A stretch of 64,000 bases of DNA, from assembly GCF_004771275.1 (NCBI RefSeq), contig NZ_RQEV01000011.1, positions 310,001-374,000 on the forward strand, given 5' to 3'. The stretch is from Leptospira fluminis. GTDB lineage: Bacteria; Spirochaetota; Leptospiria; Leptospirales; Leptospiraceae. Numbering within the stretch: position 1 is the stretch's first letter; each line of letters opens with the position of its first letter. Positions 34,836 to 46,758 of this stretch are shown here, piece by piece. The notes under the pieces were generated by a model that worked only from the letters and a program-made list of their open reading frames with translations, was not told where the DNA came from and did not search any database. The position numbers and the translations under genes were made by a program.

Positions 34836-35774
34836 TCAGAAATTATCCGTGCTTTTCTCGAATCTAAGAAATCGTTCCGGAACGGGCAAAATTACCGACA
34901 CCTCCTCCTTGGAAAACGGATCCACGAATTCCAGATGATAGGACAAAAGAAGGAGCCCGAAAGACTGAAAGATCTGCGCGTTTTTGGAATAGAGCAAATC
35001 CCCTACTACGGGGGCTCTAAGACTTTGCATATGAACCCGTATCTGGTGAGTCCTTCCGGTCTCGAGAAGGGCCTCGACTAAAGAAAATTTTCGACCGTTT
35101 TTGGAGACGACCGTTTTCAGGACCTTATAATGAGTTAAGGAAGGACGACCTTTCGAAGTGACCGTCATTTTCAATCTTTCCGTAGGATGTCTTCCTATAG
35201 GTAAATCCACGGTGCCTTCGCCGTCCGGCAAAGAGCCTTGCGTCCAAGCCAGATATTTTTTCGTGATTTTTCGCGTCCGAAACAACTCGGAAAGTCTTGC
35301 ATGAGCCGTGTCGTTCTTAGCGACCAACATCAATCCTTCGGTAGGCTTATCCAAACGGTGGACGATTCCAGGTCTTGCCTCCCCACCGATCCGGGAAAGC
35401 TCCTTAAATTTATATAGAAGGCCGTTCACCAATGTCGCTGATCGATCTCCCGGGCCGCTATGGGATGCGATTCCGGCGGGTTTGCGAATAATCATATACT
35501 CCGGAGTCTCTTTCAGAACTTCCAGATTCATCTGGATGGGTTCCAAATTTAGGGGAGGTTTGGGTGGAACGGAAATTTCGAAAGTTTCTCCGGGTCTAAC
35601 TTTGTAGGAGGCCTTATCTATTTTCTTTCCTGAAGCGTCTTTTACCCAACCGGAATCGATCCAGTGCTGAACGGATGCACGGGAAATTTCATCTCCTAAA
35701 GTTTCCTTCAGGAATTTATCGATTCGAGCACCTTCCCATTCCGGGTCCACTTCGGAACGCAATTCCATATTCAT
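34836..35774 (-). CDS. RluA-family rRNA/tRNA pseudouridine synthase
   Basis: A 312-residue protein with an N-terminal S4 domain ([18 protein letters not shown]) and a catalytic domain with [14 protein letters not shown], whose Asp is the catalytic residue. It converts uridine to pseudouridine in RNA, most likely 23S rRNA (RluC/RluD type); the exact site is unknown. AGGAG lies about 7 nt before the ATG. Confidence 0.93.
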   Translation of the reverse strand: MNMELRSEVDPEWEGARIDKFLKETLGDEISRASVQHWIDSGWVKDASGKKIDKASYKVRPGETFEISVPPKPPLNLEPIQMNLEVLKETPEYMIIRKPAGIASHSGPGDRSATLVNGLLYKFKELSRIGGEARPGIVHRLDKPTEGLMLVAKNDTAHARLSELFRTRKITKKYLAWTQGSLPDGEGTVDLPIGRHPTERLKMTVTSKGRPSLTHYKVLKTVVSKNGRKFSLVEALLETGRTHQIRVHMQSLRAPVVGDLLYSKNAQIFQSFGLLLLSYHLEFVDPFSKEEVSVILPVPERFLRFEKSTDNF

Positions 35775-35920
35775 CGATCCTACTCCTTTGACTGTCGCCG
35801 AATATCATGAATTCCGATCTCGGTTAATTGGTAAAAAAGATTTCCCATTTTCTTAGAATTCGTATATTTTGGATAAATTCACCGTAAACTTACCCTCTTC
35901 CATCAAAGGACGGATATAAC

Positions 35921-36577
35921 ATGGCTAAAAAAATTCTTAACTTCCTGTTAGTCGGTGCAACGGCTTTTTCACTTTCTTTCTGCGCTTCGTCGGAAACGAA
36001 AGAGCAGCCGGCGCCCGAACCGCAGGCACAAACCAATGCGAATGATAGCTCTGCAGCCTCATCACGTAGCATAGATCTGGGCTCTCCGGAAGGAATCGCG
36101 AATACATTTAACGATAAGATCAAAGATTTCCGTTATCCAGATGGAATTACTCGTCCGGGATTCAGCTACAAAAAAGCAGACGTAAGTGCAGGCGATTTTA
36201 GCGAATGGTCCAAAGCAAACGTTGCCGTTCTGAAGGACGCTCTCGGAAAACTTCCGGATTCCTGGGTTCTACAAATCACCGGTCATACCGATCAAGTCGG
36301 CCCGGAAGAAGCAGAAGGCGATAAAAAAGGAAACGTTTTCTACGGGGATATCCGTGCTAAAGCGGTCAAACAAGCCCTGGTAAAACAAGGAATTCCTGCA
36401 AATAGAATCGTTACGAAAAGCGCCGGTTCTTCTTCCCCAGTTTCCGGCTTAGAGGCAAAAGATCCTAAAAACCGCAGAGTCACTTTCAGCTTTGTGGCAG
36501 GAACCGCTTCTGCACCGCCCGCACAACCGGAAGCGCAACAGCAACAACCGAGCAGCAACCCGCCGCAACAGCAATAA
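35921..36577 (+). CDS. loa22: Loa22, OmpA-family surface lipoprotein
   Basis: A 218-residue lipoprotein with a signal peptide ending FSLSFC, the spirochaetal-type lipobox, at about residues 16-21. A Glu/Ala/Pro-rich linker and a C-terminal OmpA domain follow ([39 protein letters not shown]), which binds peptidoglycan. The segment [19 protein letters not shown] and the overall order match what I recall of Leptospira Loa22, a major outer-membrane lipoprotein needed for virulence in L. interrogans. The tail has extra Gln/Pro repeats. AAGGACGG precedes the ATG. Confidence 0.93.
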   Translation: MAKKILNFLLVGATAFSLSFCASSETKEQPAPEPQAQTNANDSSAASSRSIDLGSPEGIANTFNDKIKDFRYPDGITRPGFSYKKADVSAGDFSEWSKANVAVLKDALGKLPDSWVLQITGHTDQVGPEEAEGDKKGNVFYGDIRAKAVKQALVKQGIPANRIVTKSAGSSSPVSGLEAKDPKNRRVTFSFVAGTASAPPAQPEAQQQQPSSNPPQQQ

Positions 36578-36619
36578 GACGCTGTAAGAAAGACAAAGAG
36601 GACAGGATGTCTCTCTTTC

Positions 36620-36651
36620 AAAAAACGGGGACACAAAAGCCCCGTTTTTTT
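36620..36651. terminator. Bidirectional terminator between loa22 and fumC
   Basis: AAAAACGGGG (36621-36630) pairs with CCCCGTTTTT (from 36640) across a 9-nt loop, with A and T tracts on both sides. It serves loa22 on the plus strand and fumC, which ends at 36666, on the minus strand. Confidence 0.9.
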
Positions 36652-36665
36652 GTACCGCCTTCCCC

Positions 36666-38060
36666 TTAATCTAACCCCGGGGAAATCATTTTTTCCGGCA
36701 ACACCCATTGGTCGAACTGGTCGCTCGTCAATAAACCTAGCTCTATACCGGATTCTTTTAGGCTTGTGCCTTTCTTGTGAGCATTTTTGGCGATTTTCGC
36801 CGCGTTATCATATCCGATATGCGGGTTTAAAGCCGTCACCAGCATTAAGCTGTTTCGAAGATGCTCTGCAATTTTCTCCTTATTGGCCACGATTCCCCTA
36901 GCGCAATGCTCTTCGAAAGAAACGGCGGAATCCGAAAGAATGCGGATCGAATTCAATACGTTATGGATGATCAAAGGCTTAAACACGTTTAGTTCGAAAT
37001 TTCCGGAAGCGCCTCCTATGTTGACTGCGACGTCGTTCGCGATGACCTGCGCAGCGACCATAGTCATTTGTTCGGATTGAGTCGGGTTCACCTTACCGGG
37101 CATGATGGAGGATCCGGGTTCGTTTTCTGGTATGGAAATCTCGCCGATTCCGCAACGAGGTCCCGAAGAAAGCCAACGGATATCGTTCGCGATTTTCATA
37201 AACGATGCTGCCACGGTCTTTAGAACTCCGTGAGTTTCGACCAGCGAATCGTGAGCCGCGAGAGCTTCGAATTTGTTTTCCGCCGAAACGAAAGGAAGAC
37301 CGGTTTCTTTCGAGATCTGGGAAGCGGCACGTAATGCGAATTCCGGATGGGTGTTCAATCCTGTTCCGACCGCGGTGCCGCCCAATGCGAGCCTATAAAC
37401 GGAAGGAAGACAAGCCTTAACCCTCTCGATATTATAATCCAACTGCTTGACATAACCGGAAAACTCCTGCCCTAACGTGAGAGGAGTCGCATCCTGCAGG
37501 TGGGTTCTTCCGATTTTAATAATATCCTTGAATTCTCCCGTTTTTTTACGAAGAGTATCCCTGAATTGTTCCAAAGCGGGAATCAGTTTTTTAACCAATT
37601 GCTCCGCCGCAGCGATATGCATCGCTGTCGGAAACGTGTCGTTCGAGGATTGAGCCTTGTTTACATCGTCGTTGGGATGGATCGGCTTCTTGGAGCCCTT
37701 CGTTCCTCCGGCGAGTTCGATCGCACGATTGGAAATAACCTCGTTGGTGTTCATATTCGTCTGGGTTCCCGAACCGGTCTGCCATACGCTTAAAGGAAAA
37801 TGCTCGTCCAGTTTGCCCGAAATGACTTCATCTGCGGCTTGAACGATCAATTTCCTTTTTTCTTCAGATAAAAGGCCGAGCTCCGCATTTACTATGGCGG
37901 CGGATTTTTTCAATATTCCTAGGGCACGGATCATTTCTCTCGGGAATCGGTCGTTACCGATATGAAAATGATGCAATGACCGTTCCGTTTGAGCGCCCCA
38001 ATATTTAGAGTCGTCTACTTCGATCTCTCCCATAGAGTCGGTTTCGATCCTAGTTTTCAT
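36666..38060 (-). CDS. fumC: Fumarate hydratase, class II
   Basis: A 464-residue protein of the fumarase/aspartase family with [16 protein letters not shown] as the signature loop, [17 protein letters not shown] and [20 protein letters not shown]. It interconverts fumarate and malate in the citric acid cycle without iron-sulfur clusters. GGAGG precedes the ATG. Malic enzyme lies 2 kb further along on the same strand, a metabolically related neighbour, though the unknown gene between them makes an operon uncertain. Confidence 0.95.
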   Translation of the reverse strand: MKTRIETDSMGEIEVDDSKYWGAQTERSLHHFHIGNDRFPREMIRALGILKKSAAIVNAELGLLSEEKRKLIVQAADEVISGKLDEHFPLSVWQTGSGTQTNMNTNEVISNRAIELAGGTKGSKKPIHPNDDVNKAQSSNDTFPTAMHIAAAEQLVKKLIPALEQFRDTLRKKTGEFKDIIKIGRTHLQDATPLTLGQEFSGYVKQLDYNIERVKACLPSVYRLALGGTAVGTGLNTHPEFALRAASQISKETGLPFVSAENKFEALAAHDSLVETHGVLKTVAASFMKIANDIRWLSSGPRCGIGEISIPENEPGSSIMPGKVNPTQSEQMTMVAAQVIANDVAVNIGGASGNFELNVFKPLIIHNVLNSIRILSDSAVSFEEHCARGIVANKEKIAEHLRNSLMLVTALNPHIGYDNAAKIAKNAHKKGTSLKESGIELGLLTSDQFDQWVLPEKMISPGLD

Positions 38061-38116
38061 GGATCCTCCAGAGTCATATAAGTTAGGATTGTTAGGCAGG
38101 ACGCGAAAATGCGAGG

Positions 38117-40231
38117 TTACTCTTCCCGGAACTTACGAAGAGTGTCCGCCAATGCAGCGAATTCCGGATTCTTTGCAGTGACGTTCTCCAGATATTCCAG
38201 AACGGAGTCCAGCCAGGCGGAATCGAATTCGAGTTCCTTCCGTATGAACACATGTCGGACGGAATTCATAGAGCGAATCTCGATATATCTCCGCTTCTGG
38301 TCATAGTATATGAGGTCGGCAACTTTGTCTTTTCCGAATTCGGGGGAAGCGACGGTGTTCACAACTTCGTCCAACCAGATCAATCCGTTGTTATTTCGGT
38401 CCACATAATCGATGACTTTCTGCAGTTTCGGAGGAATCAACAGGGACTTCTCCTTGGGACCGACGATAACACCTAAGGACTTTTTACGTTTTGTCTGAGA
38501 CTCCGTGCTTTCCGATTTTGGAGAGGATTGTTTCTGTGCGTTCACGTTCTTGGCGGATCCGATCGATTCATCGAGGGTTTCGAAATCCTTCTTTTCCGTC
38601 GAGGCGACTGCAATTCCGAAAAGCCCGAGAATCCATTCCAGCAATCGAACGATCCAGGATTTAGAATCCTGCTCAGCCTTACGTTTTTGTTTTTCCGTTT
38701 CTTTTTCCCACTCCGAAATCGCTTTCGATAGCCGCAACTGTTCGTCTATCGCGACTTCGGAATCCACTCCCTCGGTTACTTCCCGCAAAAAAGCATAAAT
38801 CCCTTTTGCTTGACCGTTCTTGCGGATCATATTATGAACGGAGGTTCTCTTATCCTTGGTGTACAAAAATGCCGGGATAACGTTTTCCAAAGCAAGGGTC
38901 AAAAGTCCCGGAGCGGATCCGGTCGCCTTTTCTCTTTTCAGAATATCGTTTCTGCTTTTTATTTTCTCCAATATTTGATCTAGAATTTCCGCCTTATTCA
39001 ACCCGGCCGCTTGGATCGCCGCGTCTTTCAATTTAATGGAATTCTGATCGACTACCAACGGTTCCTTGGTCTCGCGGATACGGATCACGATATCGGTGAA
39101 TGCGAGATTGATTAAAGATTCCTTTCTCAGCGTTGAAAGGGAATTCATCGATTGGATCAAAACTTCGAACGCCTGGAGAAAAAGATCCGATCCCTCCCAG
39201 TTTTTTCCGGAAGTAAAAGCCGGGTGTCTCCGAAGTTCCGCAAGAAACTCCGATCCCTGCATCATTCCGTCCGACTGGATCCAACTCGTCTGTTCGGCAG
39301 GAAGGAGATGAAAGAGAATCCTTCTCGCCAGAGAAATAAAGATCTCGTAAACGATTTCCATCTCCGTCTCTTCGTTAGTGGCTCCCGTCTTAGGATCCGG
39401 AGATGAGTCGTTTATCAATTCGTCCAAAGAGGGCTGTACTAGATGAAACTCCTGATGAAGTTGCAGCAAAGGGGGACGGTTTCCCCTTCTCTCCAGCGCG
39501 GTGATTGCATCACCTTCGGTCTTAATTTGTGCGAGAAATTCGGAAATCTCGGGCGGCTTTTTGGATAGAATCGAAACGAAAGTTCCGAGAATTTCCTCGT
39601 TCAGCTTTAGATTCCGATGTAGAAAGGATTCCATGGAGAACGTAATCAGATTTCTCATGGACAAGGACAGATTTTTAGAATCCTGAAAATCGACTGGATT
39701 TCCTTTTTCGTCGGTGTTTATATATTGTCTCTGAACCCATTCTCTTAGTTCTCCGCTGTTTTTCTTTTCCATAAGGATGAAATCCCGACGGTGAATGAAC
39801 TGTAAAAACGCGGAGGCGCTTTGCGCCAGACAAGCGAGCTTTATTTTTTGAACCTGCTCGGATTTTCTGGATGCCGGTCTTAAAACTACGTTAGAAAGTC
39901 CTAATTCCTTAGTCTCTTCCGAGACGAACATATACTGGTATAAAACGAAACCGTTCTTATTCTCGAAATACGTTAGATCCGCCGGCTTTAGAAATTGAAG
40001 TTGCTCGAATTTCGCTAGAGCAAAAGGGGATTGATTGAATAAAAAGAAGTTCTCCACTCCTTTTTCGATCAAATCCAAGTCCCGCATCGCTTTCGGATTG
40101 GTTTGGAGGAGCAGATTTCGGAGTTCCTCTTCCGGAATCAAATCCACTCTTTCCGGAGGGACGATTCCTAATTCTTGGGCAGGAAGTCCTAGTTCGGGCG
40201 AGGTTTTTGGAGATCTATCCGCTTCGGGCAT
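38117..40231 (-). CDS. Large protein of unknown function with one EF-hand loop
   Basis: A 704-residue soluble protein, mostly helical with charged linkers, and one short hydrophobic stretch at about 535-552 ([19 protein letters not shown]). Residues 611-622 read [12 protein letters not shown], a canonical EF-hand calcium loop (Asp1, Asn3, Asn5, Gly6, Ile8, Glu12). A Lys/Ser-rich linker (~560-590) separates it from the main body. I recognise no other domain. It lies 56 bp upstream of fumC and on the same strand. Confidence 0.65.
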   Translation of the reverse strand: MPEADRSPKTSPELGLPAQELGIVPPERVDLIPEEELRNLLLQTNPKAMRDLDLIEKGVENFFLFNQSPFALAKFEQLQFLKPADLTYFENKNGFVLYQYMFVSEETKELGLSNVVLRPASRKSEQVQKIKLACLAQSASAFLQFIHRRDFILMEKKNSGELREWVQRQYINTDEKGNPVDFQDSKNLSLSMRNLITFSMESFLHRNLKLNEEILGTFVSILSKKPPEISEFLAQIKTEGDAITALERRGNRPPLLQLHQEFHLVQPSLDELINDSSPDPKTGATNEETEMEIVYEIFISLARRILFHLLPAEQTSWIQSDGMMQGSEFLAELRRHPAFTSGKNWEGSDLFLQAFEVLIQSMNSLSTLRKESLINLAFTDIVIRIRETKEPLVVDQNSIKLKDAAIQAAGLNKAEILDQILEKIKSRNDILKREKATGSAPGLLTLALENVIPAFLYTKDKRTSVHNMIRKNGQAKGIYAFLREVTEGVDSEVAIDEQLRLSKAISEWEKETEKQKRKAEQDSKSWIVRLLEWILGLFGIAVASTEKKDFETLDESIGSAKNVNAQKQSSPKSESTESQTKRKKSLGVIVGPKEKSLLIPPKLQKVIDYVDRNNNGLIWLDEVVNTVASPEFGKDKVADLIYYDQKRRYIEIRSMNSVRHVFIRKELEFDSAWLDSVLEYLENVTAKNPEFAALADTLRKFREE

Positions 40232-40354
40232 AATGTTTCTCTCTTTTCGCCCCGGAGATTCCCTAGCGATATTGCTTCAGGTACATTCTCGGAGAAGGCG
40301 ACTTCTTTCTTGAGCTTCGAAACCGACCCGTCGGCCTTTCTTCCGAAACTTTCC

Positions 40355-41617
40355 TTATGCCCGCATCAAACCTTCCAAAAAAGCGATATATTTCTCCCTT
40401 CCCGGATACGGTCTTCTTGCGGTACCGCTTTGGACGGCGGCTTCCGCTACTGCAGGCGCTACATGGTATAAGACGCGCTGATCGAACGGTTTCGGAATCA
40501 AATAGTCTGGGCCAAATTTGAATTTTTCCCCTCCATAAGCCGCGCTCACGGATTCCGGTACGTCCAAACGGGCAAGTTCCGCAAGCGATCTCGCTGCCGC
40601 CAATTTCATTTCCAGTGTAATATGTCTGGCTCGAATATCCAAGGCCCCGCGGAAAATAAATGGGAAACCCAAGACGTTATTTACTTGGTTCGGATTATCG
40701 CTTCTACCGGTTCCCATGATCAAATCCGATCTTACACTTTTGGCGACAGAATACGGAATTTCCGGATCGGGGTTTGCCAACGCGAAAATCACCGGAGATT
40801 TTGCCATGGATCGGACCATCGACTCGTCGACCATATCTGCAGCGGAAACACCTACAAAAACGTCCGCATTTTGCATGACGTCCGCCAAGGTCCTGGCTTT
40901 GGTATTTTGCACATACTTCTTCTTGGTCTCGTTTAGGTCGGTACGTTCGTGATGAATCACTCCTTTGGTATCCACCAAAAAGATGTTTTCTTTCCTCACC
41001 CCGATATGTTGCACCAACTCCGCGATCGCAATACCGGCGGCTCCGGCTCCGCAGATCACAAGCTTAATTTCGCTAGGCCGTTTTCCGTTCAGCTCGAAAG
41101 CATTTAAGAGCCCTGCTACGGTAATGATTGCCGTACCGTGCTGGTCGTCGTGGAAAACGGGAATATTCATCTTTTGTATGAGTTGTTCTTCGATATAAAA
41201 GCTTTCCGGAGCTTTAATGTCCTCCAGATTGATTCCGCCGAACGTAGGTTCTAGCATTTTCACCGCGTTCACGAACTCTTCCGGATTCTTCGCGTCCACC
41301 TCGATGTCGAAAACGTCGATTCCCGCGAATTTCTTAAACAATACGGCCTTCCCTTCCATGACCGGTTTCCCGGCCGCCGGACCAATATCTCCTAATCCTA
41401 AAATCGCGGTGCCGTTAGTGATAATTCCGACAAGATTTCCCTTGTTCGTGTATTCATAGACTAGGTCCGGATTTTCTTTGATTTCCAGACAAGGATAAGC
41501 TACCCCGGGAGAATAGGCCAAAGAAAGATCATAGGAATCGCGAGTCGGTTTTGTGGGAACTACTTCGATTTTGCCTTTAGGGTGCTGAGAATGATATTCG
41601 AGCGATTTTTCTCTCAT
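40355..41617 (-). CDS. Malic enzyme (malate dehydrogenase, decarboxylating)
   Basis: A ~420-residue short malic enzyme. Seen are [31 protein letters not shown] and [13 protein letters not shown] (the dinucleotide-binding loop), then [14 protein letters not shown]. It converts malate to pyruvate and CO2 with NAD(P)+. The ATG at 41617 is chosen; a TTG eight codons upstream (41641) is also possible, and neither has a good ribosome-binding site. The coenzyme preference cannot be read from the sequence. Confidence 0.93.
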   Translation of the reverse strand: MREKSLEYHSQHPKGKIEVVPTKPTRDSYDLSLAYSPGVAYPCLEIKENPDLVYEYTNKGNLVGIITNGTAILGLGDIGPAAGKPVMEGKAVLFKKFAGIDVFDIEVDAKNPEEFVNAVKMLEPTFGGINLEDIKAPESFYIEEQLIQKMNIPVFHDDQHGTAIITVAGLLNAFELNGKRPSEIKLVICGAGAAGIAIAELVQHIGVRKENIFLVDTKGVIHHERTDLNETKKKYVQNTKARTLADVMQNADVFVGVSAADMVDESMVRSMAKSPVIFALANPDPEIPYSVAKSVRSDLIMGTGRSDNPNQVNNVLGFPFIFRGALDIRARHITLEMKLAAARSLAELARLDVPESVSAAYGGEKFKFGPDYLIPKPFDQRVLYHVAPAVAEAAVQSGTARRPYPGREKYIAFLEGLMRA

Positions 41618-41737
41618 ACGAATAGACCAACTTTTTTGCAAATAGGCTTCGATTCTATCTTAATTCCGAACTTTTCCTTTTCGAATTAGCCGCGGGAATC
41701 CGGTTTCTCGCTTACGCAAGTCAAAGCCGAAGTCGAT

Positions 41738-43111
41738 TCATTTACCGACACAAAACTTACTGAAAATTCTACCCAGGACTTCTTCCGTGTCCACCCGTCC
41801 GTTCACTTCTCCGATTTCGTCGAGAGCTATATCGATTTCCTTAATGTACACTTCCGCAGGAGCGTTTTCACCGATCAGGGCGAGACACGCGTTCAGAGAG
41901 CGGACGATGGAGAGAAAATGATAACGATTTCTTTCCTCCAAAAGGACATAATCTTCCGAGCTCTCCAAGCTTTGCAGCTTTTCGGAAATTTCACGGATCA
42001 ATTCGTCGATACCCTGTCTCGTTTTGCAGGAAACCTCGCACACGACCGCGTCGGAAAGTATGTTTCGGATCGCGGAAGGATTCCAGCCGGGACTCGCAAT
42101 GTCGAATTTATTGGCGGCAATCACGGCTCCGTTCAGTTTGGAAAGGTTGGATCGCGCAAACTCTCCCCAGTCGATTTCTTGGGATAGATCGATTACGAAC
42201 ACTCGCACGTCCGCCGAAGAAAATTCCTTTTCGCTCCTTTCGATTCCCATTCTTTCCACCTTGTCGCCGGTCTCCCGGACCCCGGCCGTATCCGTAAGGC
42301 GAATCGGAATCCCGGCAAGCAGAAACTCCTCGCTCACATAATCCCTGGTAGTCCCGGGAATATCGGAGATAATGGACCTTTCACGCCCGAGGATCAAATT
42401 CATCAGGCTGGATTTTCCCGTATTGGGTTCCCCGTACAAAACCACTCGGCTTCGTTCCAGAAGAGTTTCCGCTTGGCCGGATTTTTTCAGCAGGTTTTCG
42501 CAGGTTTCCAAAACCTTTCGAATCCGATTCTTTCTCTGCACTAAAGATTCGAAGGTAAGATCTTCGGTGGAAAAATCGATTTCCGCTTCGCATTCCGCTT
42601 TTAACGAAACCAATTGGCTGCGAAGATTCGAAGCGAGGCGGGAAAGTTCTCCGAAAGCGTTCTTCTGGGCGAGTTCCAATTCGAAACGCGATCTGGCCTG
42701 GATGATCCGACCGATCGCTTCGGCTTCGTTCAAATCCAACTTCCCGTTCAAGAAAGCGCGCTTCGTAAATTCCCCTTGTTTCGCGGGTCTTGCTCCGGAT
42801 CGAAAAAGACACTCGAGAATTTCTCTTAATAAAATCGGATTTCCGTGCGCATGAATTTCACAAAGATCCTCGCCGGTGAACGAGTTCGGTCCGGGGAAAA
42901 AAACAACCACGACTCGATCCAACTTTCTGTCATGATCGACAAAGTTGAGAGTATACGCGTGCCTGGGTTGAACAGAAATCCGGTTGGACTCGGATTCGAT
43001 TCCTCTAAGGTGTAAAAGGGAGATTTTCAGCGCATCCGGACCGGAGATCCGTAGGATTCCGATTGCTCCGGCTCCGGAGGCGGTTGAAACGGCGGCAATG
43101 GTATCGGCCAC
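41738..43111 (-). CDS. mnmE: tRNA modification GTPase MnmE
   Basis: A 457-residue protein with an N-terminal tetrahydrofolate-binding domain ([22 protein letters not shown]), a central helical domain and an inserted GTPase domain with [10 protein letters not shown] (G1), DTAGV (G3) and NKFD (G4). The C-terminal FCVGK is the conserved CxGK. With MnmG it makes the 5-aminomethyl or 5-carboxymethylaminomethyl group on wobble uridine 34 of tRNAs. The start is GTG. It ends the rpmH-yidC-jag cluster. Confidence 0.96.
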   Translation of the reverse strand: MADTIAAVSTASGAGAIGILRISGPDALKISLLHLRGIESESNRISVQPRHAYTLNFVDHDRKLDRVVVVFFPGPNSFTGEDLCEIHAHGNPILLREILECLFRSGARPAKQGEFTKRAFLNGKLDLNEAEAIGRIIQARSRFELELAQKNAFGELSRLASNLRSQLVSLKAECEAEIDFSTEDLTFESLVQRKNRIRKVLETCENLLKKSGQAETLLERSRVVLYGEPNTGKSSLMNLILGRERSIISDIPGTTRDYVSEEFLLAGIPIRLTDTAGVRETGDKVERMGIERSEKEFSSADVRVFVIDLSQEIDWGEFARSNLSKLNGAVIAANKFDIASPGWNPSAIRNILSDAVVCEVSCKTRQGIDELIREISEKLQSLESSEDYVLLEERNRYHFLSIVRSLNACLALIGENAPAEVYIKEIDIALDEIGEVNGRVDTEEVLGRIFSKFCVGK

Positions 43112-43118
43112 TGCCGTT

Positions 43119-43829
43119 TCAGTAATCGTTCACTTCTTCGAGAAGATCGCCGTTAGGGCTTTTATCGACCACGTCTTTGTATTTGTGACGATCCTTCATC
43201 GGAATAATACGGACTTTTTTATAAGTACCGTTTCCTTCCGAACGGGTAAATACCTTCTCGTTCTCCTGGAGCGCCATGTGGACGATCCTTCTTTCGAAAG
43301 GGTTCATCGGCTCCAGTAATTTCGATTTTCCCGATTTTGCGACGGAGGCAGCCACGGATTTACTCAAACGGATCAGGGAAAGTTCCCGCTTGTCGCGATA
43401 AGATTCCGTATCCAAAACGATTTTTCGACCGTGACGGATCTTAGAATCGACCATCAGGTTCACCAAAAATTGAAGAGCATCCAGAGTTGCTCCCCTTTTT
43501 CCGATGATCAAACCCGATTCCCGACTCGTGACTTCGATGTAAATTTTTCCGTCCACATCGCCCATTCCGACTACTTCCGCTTCGATTCCCATCTTACGGA
43601 GTAAAGTAATCACTACTCCGTGTATGATTTTCTCCGCCGGAAGATCCACGTTCAGAACGAAAGCCCGAATCACTGCGGGCTTCTTTTGGGTTAATCCTAG
43701 AAATCCGGATTTTCCGGATTCCACCGTCTCGAATCTAACGTCCCCGGAGTCCAATCTTAAAGTCTTAAGAATGAATTCTTCCGCTTCGACTTTTGTTTTT
43801 CCTTCAGCTTCGAATATATAGTTTTCCAT
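43119..43829 (-). CDS. jag: RNA-binding protein Jag/KhpB (SpoIIIJ-associated)
   Basis: A 236-residue protein with a Jag N-terminal domain ([19 protein letters not shown]), a KH domain with the GxxG loop in [18 protein letters not shown], and a C-terminal R3H domain ([21 protein letters not shown]). It binds RNA and in other bacteria works with KhpA in cell-envelope growth. Its place between yidC and mnmE is the conserved order. It is 7 nt upstream of mnmE. Confidence 0.94.
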   Translation of the reverse strand: MENYIFEAEGKTKVEAEEFILKTLRLDSGDVRFETVESGKSGFLGLTQKKPAVIRAFVLNVDLPAEKIIHGVVITLLRKMGIEAEVVGMGDVDGKIYIEVTSRESGLIIGKRGATLDALQFLVNLMVDSKIRHGRKIVLDTESYRDKRELSLIRLSKSVAASVAKSGKSKLLEPMNPFERRIVHMALQENEKVFTRSEGNGTYKKVRIIPMKDRHKYKDVVDKSPNGDLLEEVNDY

Positions 43830-43852
43830 ATCGTTTTCCTCGATATATGAGT

Positions 43853-45706
43853 TCAGGCCTTCACAGGGCTTTCATCTTTCTTTCGTATATTAGTGATCCA
43901 TTGTTGCACGATCGAAAGCAGGTTGGTAACGGTCCAATACAGAGTCAACCCGGAGGGCATACTCCAAAGGAAGAATACCATGATGAGAGGCATCACGTAC
44001 ATCATTACCTTCTGATTCGGATCCGTCGGCACGGTGGTCAATCGCATGGACAGGAATTGGGTTCCCACCATCAGTAAAACCAGAAGGTTCAGCGAAAGTC
44101 CTTCCTTGCTTAGATAAGGAATAGAAGGGGAAGTCCACACGAAATCCGGTTCGCTCAAATCCTTGATCCAAAGGAAAGGCGACTTCCAAAGATCGATCGT
44201 ATCCGCAAATGCAACGTATAATGCAAAGAAAATAGGTAACTGAATCAGCATGGGAAGACATCCCCCAAGTTGCGAAAGCGGATTCATATTATGCTTTTTG
44301 TAAAGCTCCATCATTTTCTGCTGACGCTTTTCCGGATCTTTCGCGTATTTCTCGTTTATTTTCTTCAATTCGGGAGAAAGCGCGCTCATCTTTTTCATCG
44401 ATTCCGCTTGCTTTTGATTCAGCGGATAAAAGACGAGTTTGAATAACAAAGCGAAGAGAATAATTCCGAATCCGTAATTCGGAAACGTGTAATGATAGGA
44501 TTGCTGTAGGAACCAAACGATCCCGTTGCGGATCGGAGTAAAAATCCCTTGGTTGAAGGACTTGTTCAGATCGGGGCTCAAACCTGCAAAGGGGGATTTC
44601 GGATTCCGAAACGGATCCAACTTAGGATCCCTAAAAAGCATACCGTCCCATTCACGGATTCCCACGTAATTTGCAAAATCCAGAACTTCGGATTTACCCG
44701 GTTCCAGCTCGATGTCCGAGTAAGTCAAAATCACTCCGGACTCGTTTTTCTTACGGTTATCCAGGAGAATTCCTTCCGCATGCTTGTTCAAGGAATCGGA
44801 AACGGCGAGAAAATACCGGCTTCCCGCACCGACAAAATCGACCCCCTCTCCGGAACTCACAACTTCCTTAAATCGATCGTCCCCGTTCGGAACTCCGGTA
44901 AAAAAGTTCCGGATTCCTTCAAAGAAGTCCCAAGCGGAACCGCCGTCCACAAAGTCCTTCATACTTCCATCCATACGATAGACTCGGAAGAATTTGGAGA
45001 GTTCCTGATCGTTCGCTTCCCGATTTTGCGGGACGGGTCCGATACTTCCGAAAGTCCTCAGATAAGCGGGTTTTTCGCGACGGGAAAAAGCCAACTTATC
45101 CTTTCCGATGTTCGTGATGGAAATCTCGGTTTTAAAATAATTCTCTTTGGGAAAGAATTGGAACGTTTTCTTCAGAAGGACGTTGTCTTTGGAAGAGGTA
45201 AAAGTGAACTTTAAATTTTCCTTATCTTCTTCGGATTTAAAATTGATCCGGTTCCAATCCGAAGAACCGATCGCTTCCTTACTATCCGAAAAATTGAAAT
45301 CGAAGCCTTTGCCCCGGGAAAGTTCTATCGCCCTATATTTGGCGCCTTCCACTTCGATTTCGTCGTAATCCGCACGGGCGACTTTGACTTCCTTTCCTTC
45401 CGAACTCGTATAATCCTTAATGTACAATTTTTCGATCCTAGCTCCGAGGCTGGACAGAAAAACGATATGCGAATCGGTTTTGAGGACGAACTTTCTGATT
45501 TCCTTAGGATCTACTTTCGCTGCGGTGCTTTCGGTAGGTTGCGTTAGAGTCTCTTTGGGTTGTTTCGAAACCTCGGTTTTTTGTTCCGTCTGCTTATTTT
45601 GCGGCTTCGGCTTTCCGAGATCCGGATTGAGAAAGTAGTTCGCGACGAACCAAATTCCTAAACTGAGCATTAAAGCGAGAAAAAGCCTATTTTGTCTGTC
45701 TTCCAT
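43853..45706 (-). CDS. yidC: Membrane protein insertase YidC
   Basis: A 617-residue insertase with an N-terminal anchor (residues ~8-25), a large periplasmic domain typical of Gram-negative-type YidC, and a C-terminal core of five helices ([40 protein letters not shown]). It inserts and folds inner-membrane proteins, alone or with SecYEG. A charged Lys/Thr/Gln-rich linker lies at about residues 30-60. It begins 2 nt after yidD. Confidence 0.96.
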   Translation of the reverse strand: MEDRQNRLFLALMLSLGIWFVANYFLNPDLGKPKPQNKQTEQKTEVSKQPKETLTQPTESTAAKVDPKEIRKFVLKTDSHIVFLSSLGARIEKLYIKDYTSSEGKEVKVARADYDEIEVEGAKYRAIELSRGKGFDFNFSDSKEAIGSSDWNRINFKSEEDKENLKFTFTSSKDNVLLKKTFQFFPKENYFKTEISITNIGKDKLAFSRREKPAYLRTFGSIGPVPQNREANDQELSKFFRVYRMDGSMKDFVDGGSAWDFFEGIRNFFTGVPNGDDRFKEVVSSGEGVDFVGAGSRYFLAVSDSLNKHAEGILLDNRKKNESGVILTYSDIELEPGKSEVLDFANYVGIREWDGMLFRDPKLDPFRNPKSPFAGLSPDLNKSFNQGIFTPIRNGIVWFLQQSYHYTFPNYGFGIILFALLFKLVFYPLNQKQAESMKKMSALSPELKKINEKYAKDPEKRQQKMMELYKKHNMNPLSQLGGCLPMLIQLPIFFALYVAFADTIDLWKSPFLWIKDLSEPDFVWTSPSIPYLSKEGLSLNLLVLLMVGTQFLSMRLTTVPTDPNQKVMMYVMPLIMVFFLWSMPSGLTLYWTVTNLLSIVQQWITNIRKKDESPVKA

Positions 45707-45708
45707 TC

Positions 45709-45936
45709 CTATTTCCTTTTAGGGTTGGGGGGTAAAGGGTCTTCACCGGCGGCGAAGAAGGGATTGCAGCGAAGGATCCTTTTTCCGGAGAGAAAGGACG
45801 CCTGAAAGAAATTATATTCATGAAACGCCTGCAAAGCGTATTCGGAACAACTAGGTGTAAATCTACAAGCGGAGGGGAGAACGGGTGAAATCCAACGTTT
45901 GTACAGAGTAATCAGAAAGATAGCCAACTGATTCAT
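45709..45936 (-). CDS. yidD: Membrane protein insertion factor YidD
   Basis: A 75-residue protein with the family pattern: [28 protein letters not shown], then KRILRCNPF and a Pro-rich end ([12 protein letters not shown]). It is thought to aid YidC-dependent insertion at the membrane. Its ATG overlaps the rnpA stop (ATGA), and yidC follows after 2 nt. Confidence 0.94.
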   Translation of the reverse strand: MNQLAIFLITLYKRWISPVLPSACRFTPSCSEYALQAFHEYNFFQASFLSGKRILRCNPFFAAGEDPLPPNPKRK

Positions 45937-46253
45937 TGAATTCGTCTCATGAGAAAGGCCAAATAGGAAATCAATTCACTGTGATCCAGTTCGAAAATCG
46001 TCGGCTTTGCCAGCACGGCAATATCGAATCCTTGGGAAAAACCGGGAGCCAATTCCGCTATCGCCGCCCGAAGTCTTCTTTTGACCCTATTTCGTCGGAC
46101 CGCAGTTCCTACCGAACGTTCCGGACAATACAAAAATCTATTGTGTCCGATTCCGTTCGGTTTGTGAACGAGAACCAGCGGAGGTTTCGAAAATCTCTTC
46201 CCTAACTGAAAAAGTTCGCGGATATCTTTCCTGGATGTAAGTGTCTCTTCGAT
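45933..46253 (-). CDS. rnpA: Ribonuclease P protein component RnpA (start codon non-canonical)
   Basis: Homology runs from TLTSRKDIRELFQLGKRF, near the start, through the RNR motif region (VGTAVRRNRVKRRLR) to the end. RnpA assists the catalytic RNA in removing tRNA 5' leaders. From the rpmH stop (46263-46265) to 46133 the frame contains no ATG, GTG or TTG. The earliest plausible initiator is ATC at 46253; a TTG at 46133 would delete about 40 conserved residues. The rpmH stop is in the same frame. The coordinates assume the ATC start, which is uncertain. Confidence 0.8.
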   Translation of the reverse strand: MEETLTSRKDIRELFQLGKRFSKPPLVLVHKPNGIGHNRFLYCPERSVGTAVRRNRVKRRLRAAIAELAPGFSQGFDIAVLAKPTIFELDHSELISYLAFLMRRIQ

Positions 46254-46262
46254 TTTACTTCG

Positions 46263-46424
46263 TTAGAACTTCTTTCCGGTTCTTTCATCGGAAACGGTAA
46301 GTTTGTAACGGCCTTTTGCTCTTCTACGGGAGAGAGTTTTTCTGCCACCCGGAGTTGCCATTCTGGCGCGGAAGCCGTGGGTACGGGCGCGTTTGATCCG
46401 GCTGGGTTGATAAGTTCTTCTCAT
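46263..46424 (-). CDS. rpmH: 50S ribosomal protein L34
   Basis: 53 residues, beginning [18 protein letters not shown], with [17 protein letters not shown] in the middle, the L34 signature. It is a small basic protein of the large ribosomal subunit. It is slightly longer than the usual ~45 residues, with the extra at the C-terminal end ([10 protein letters not shown]). It leads the cluster rnpA-yidD-yidC-jag-mnmE. Confidence 0.96.
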   Translation of the reverse strand: MRRTYQPSRIKRARTHGFRARMATPGGRKTLSRRRAKGRYKLTVSDERTGKKF

Positions 46425-46572
46425 ATAAATCCCTATGTAATATCTACGATTGCGGTTTTTTGACCGGGGAAGTCCCCCTCCGTTAGGATTTTCTACCTAA
46501 ATCGGGCAGTCAACCCGTTTCCCCTAAAAGAAAGTGATACTGGTTTCAAGGGAGGGGATAAAAAAAGAAAAA

Positions 46573-46688
<116 letters not shown>

Positions 46689-46721
46689 AATCTAAGGCCA
46701 CGTTGTAAGTACCCTTTGGGC

Positions 46722-46727
46722 TGTCAA
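46722..46727 (-). promoter_or_regulatory. TTGACA -35 element upstream of 5S rRNA
   Basis: A perfect TTGACA lies in the gap between mutM and the 5S gene, at a distance that would start transcription within a few bases of the 5S 5' end. A clear -10 box is lacking; TACAAC or AACGTG are candidates at short or normal spacing. Confidence 0.4.
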
Positions 46728-46758
46728 TGAAAAATCCAAGAGAAATCCGGCTTCCGTT

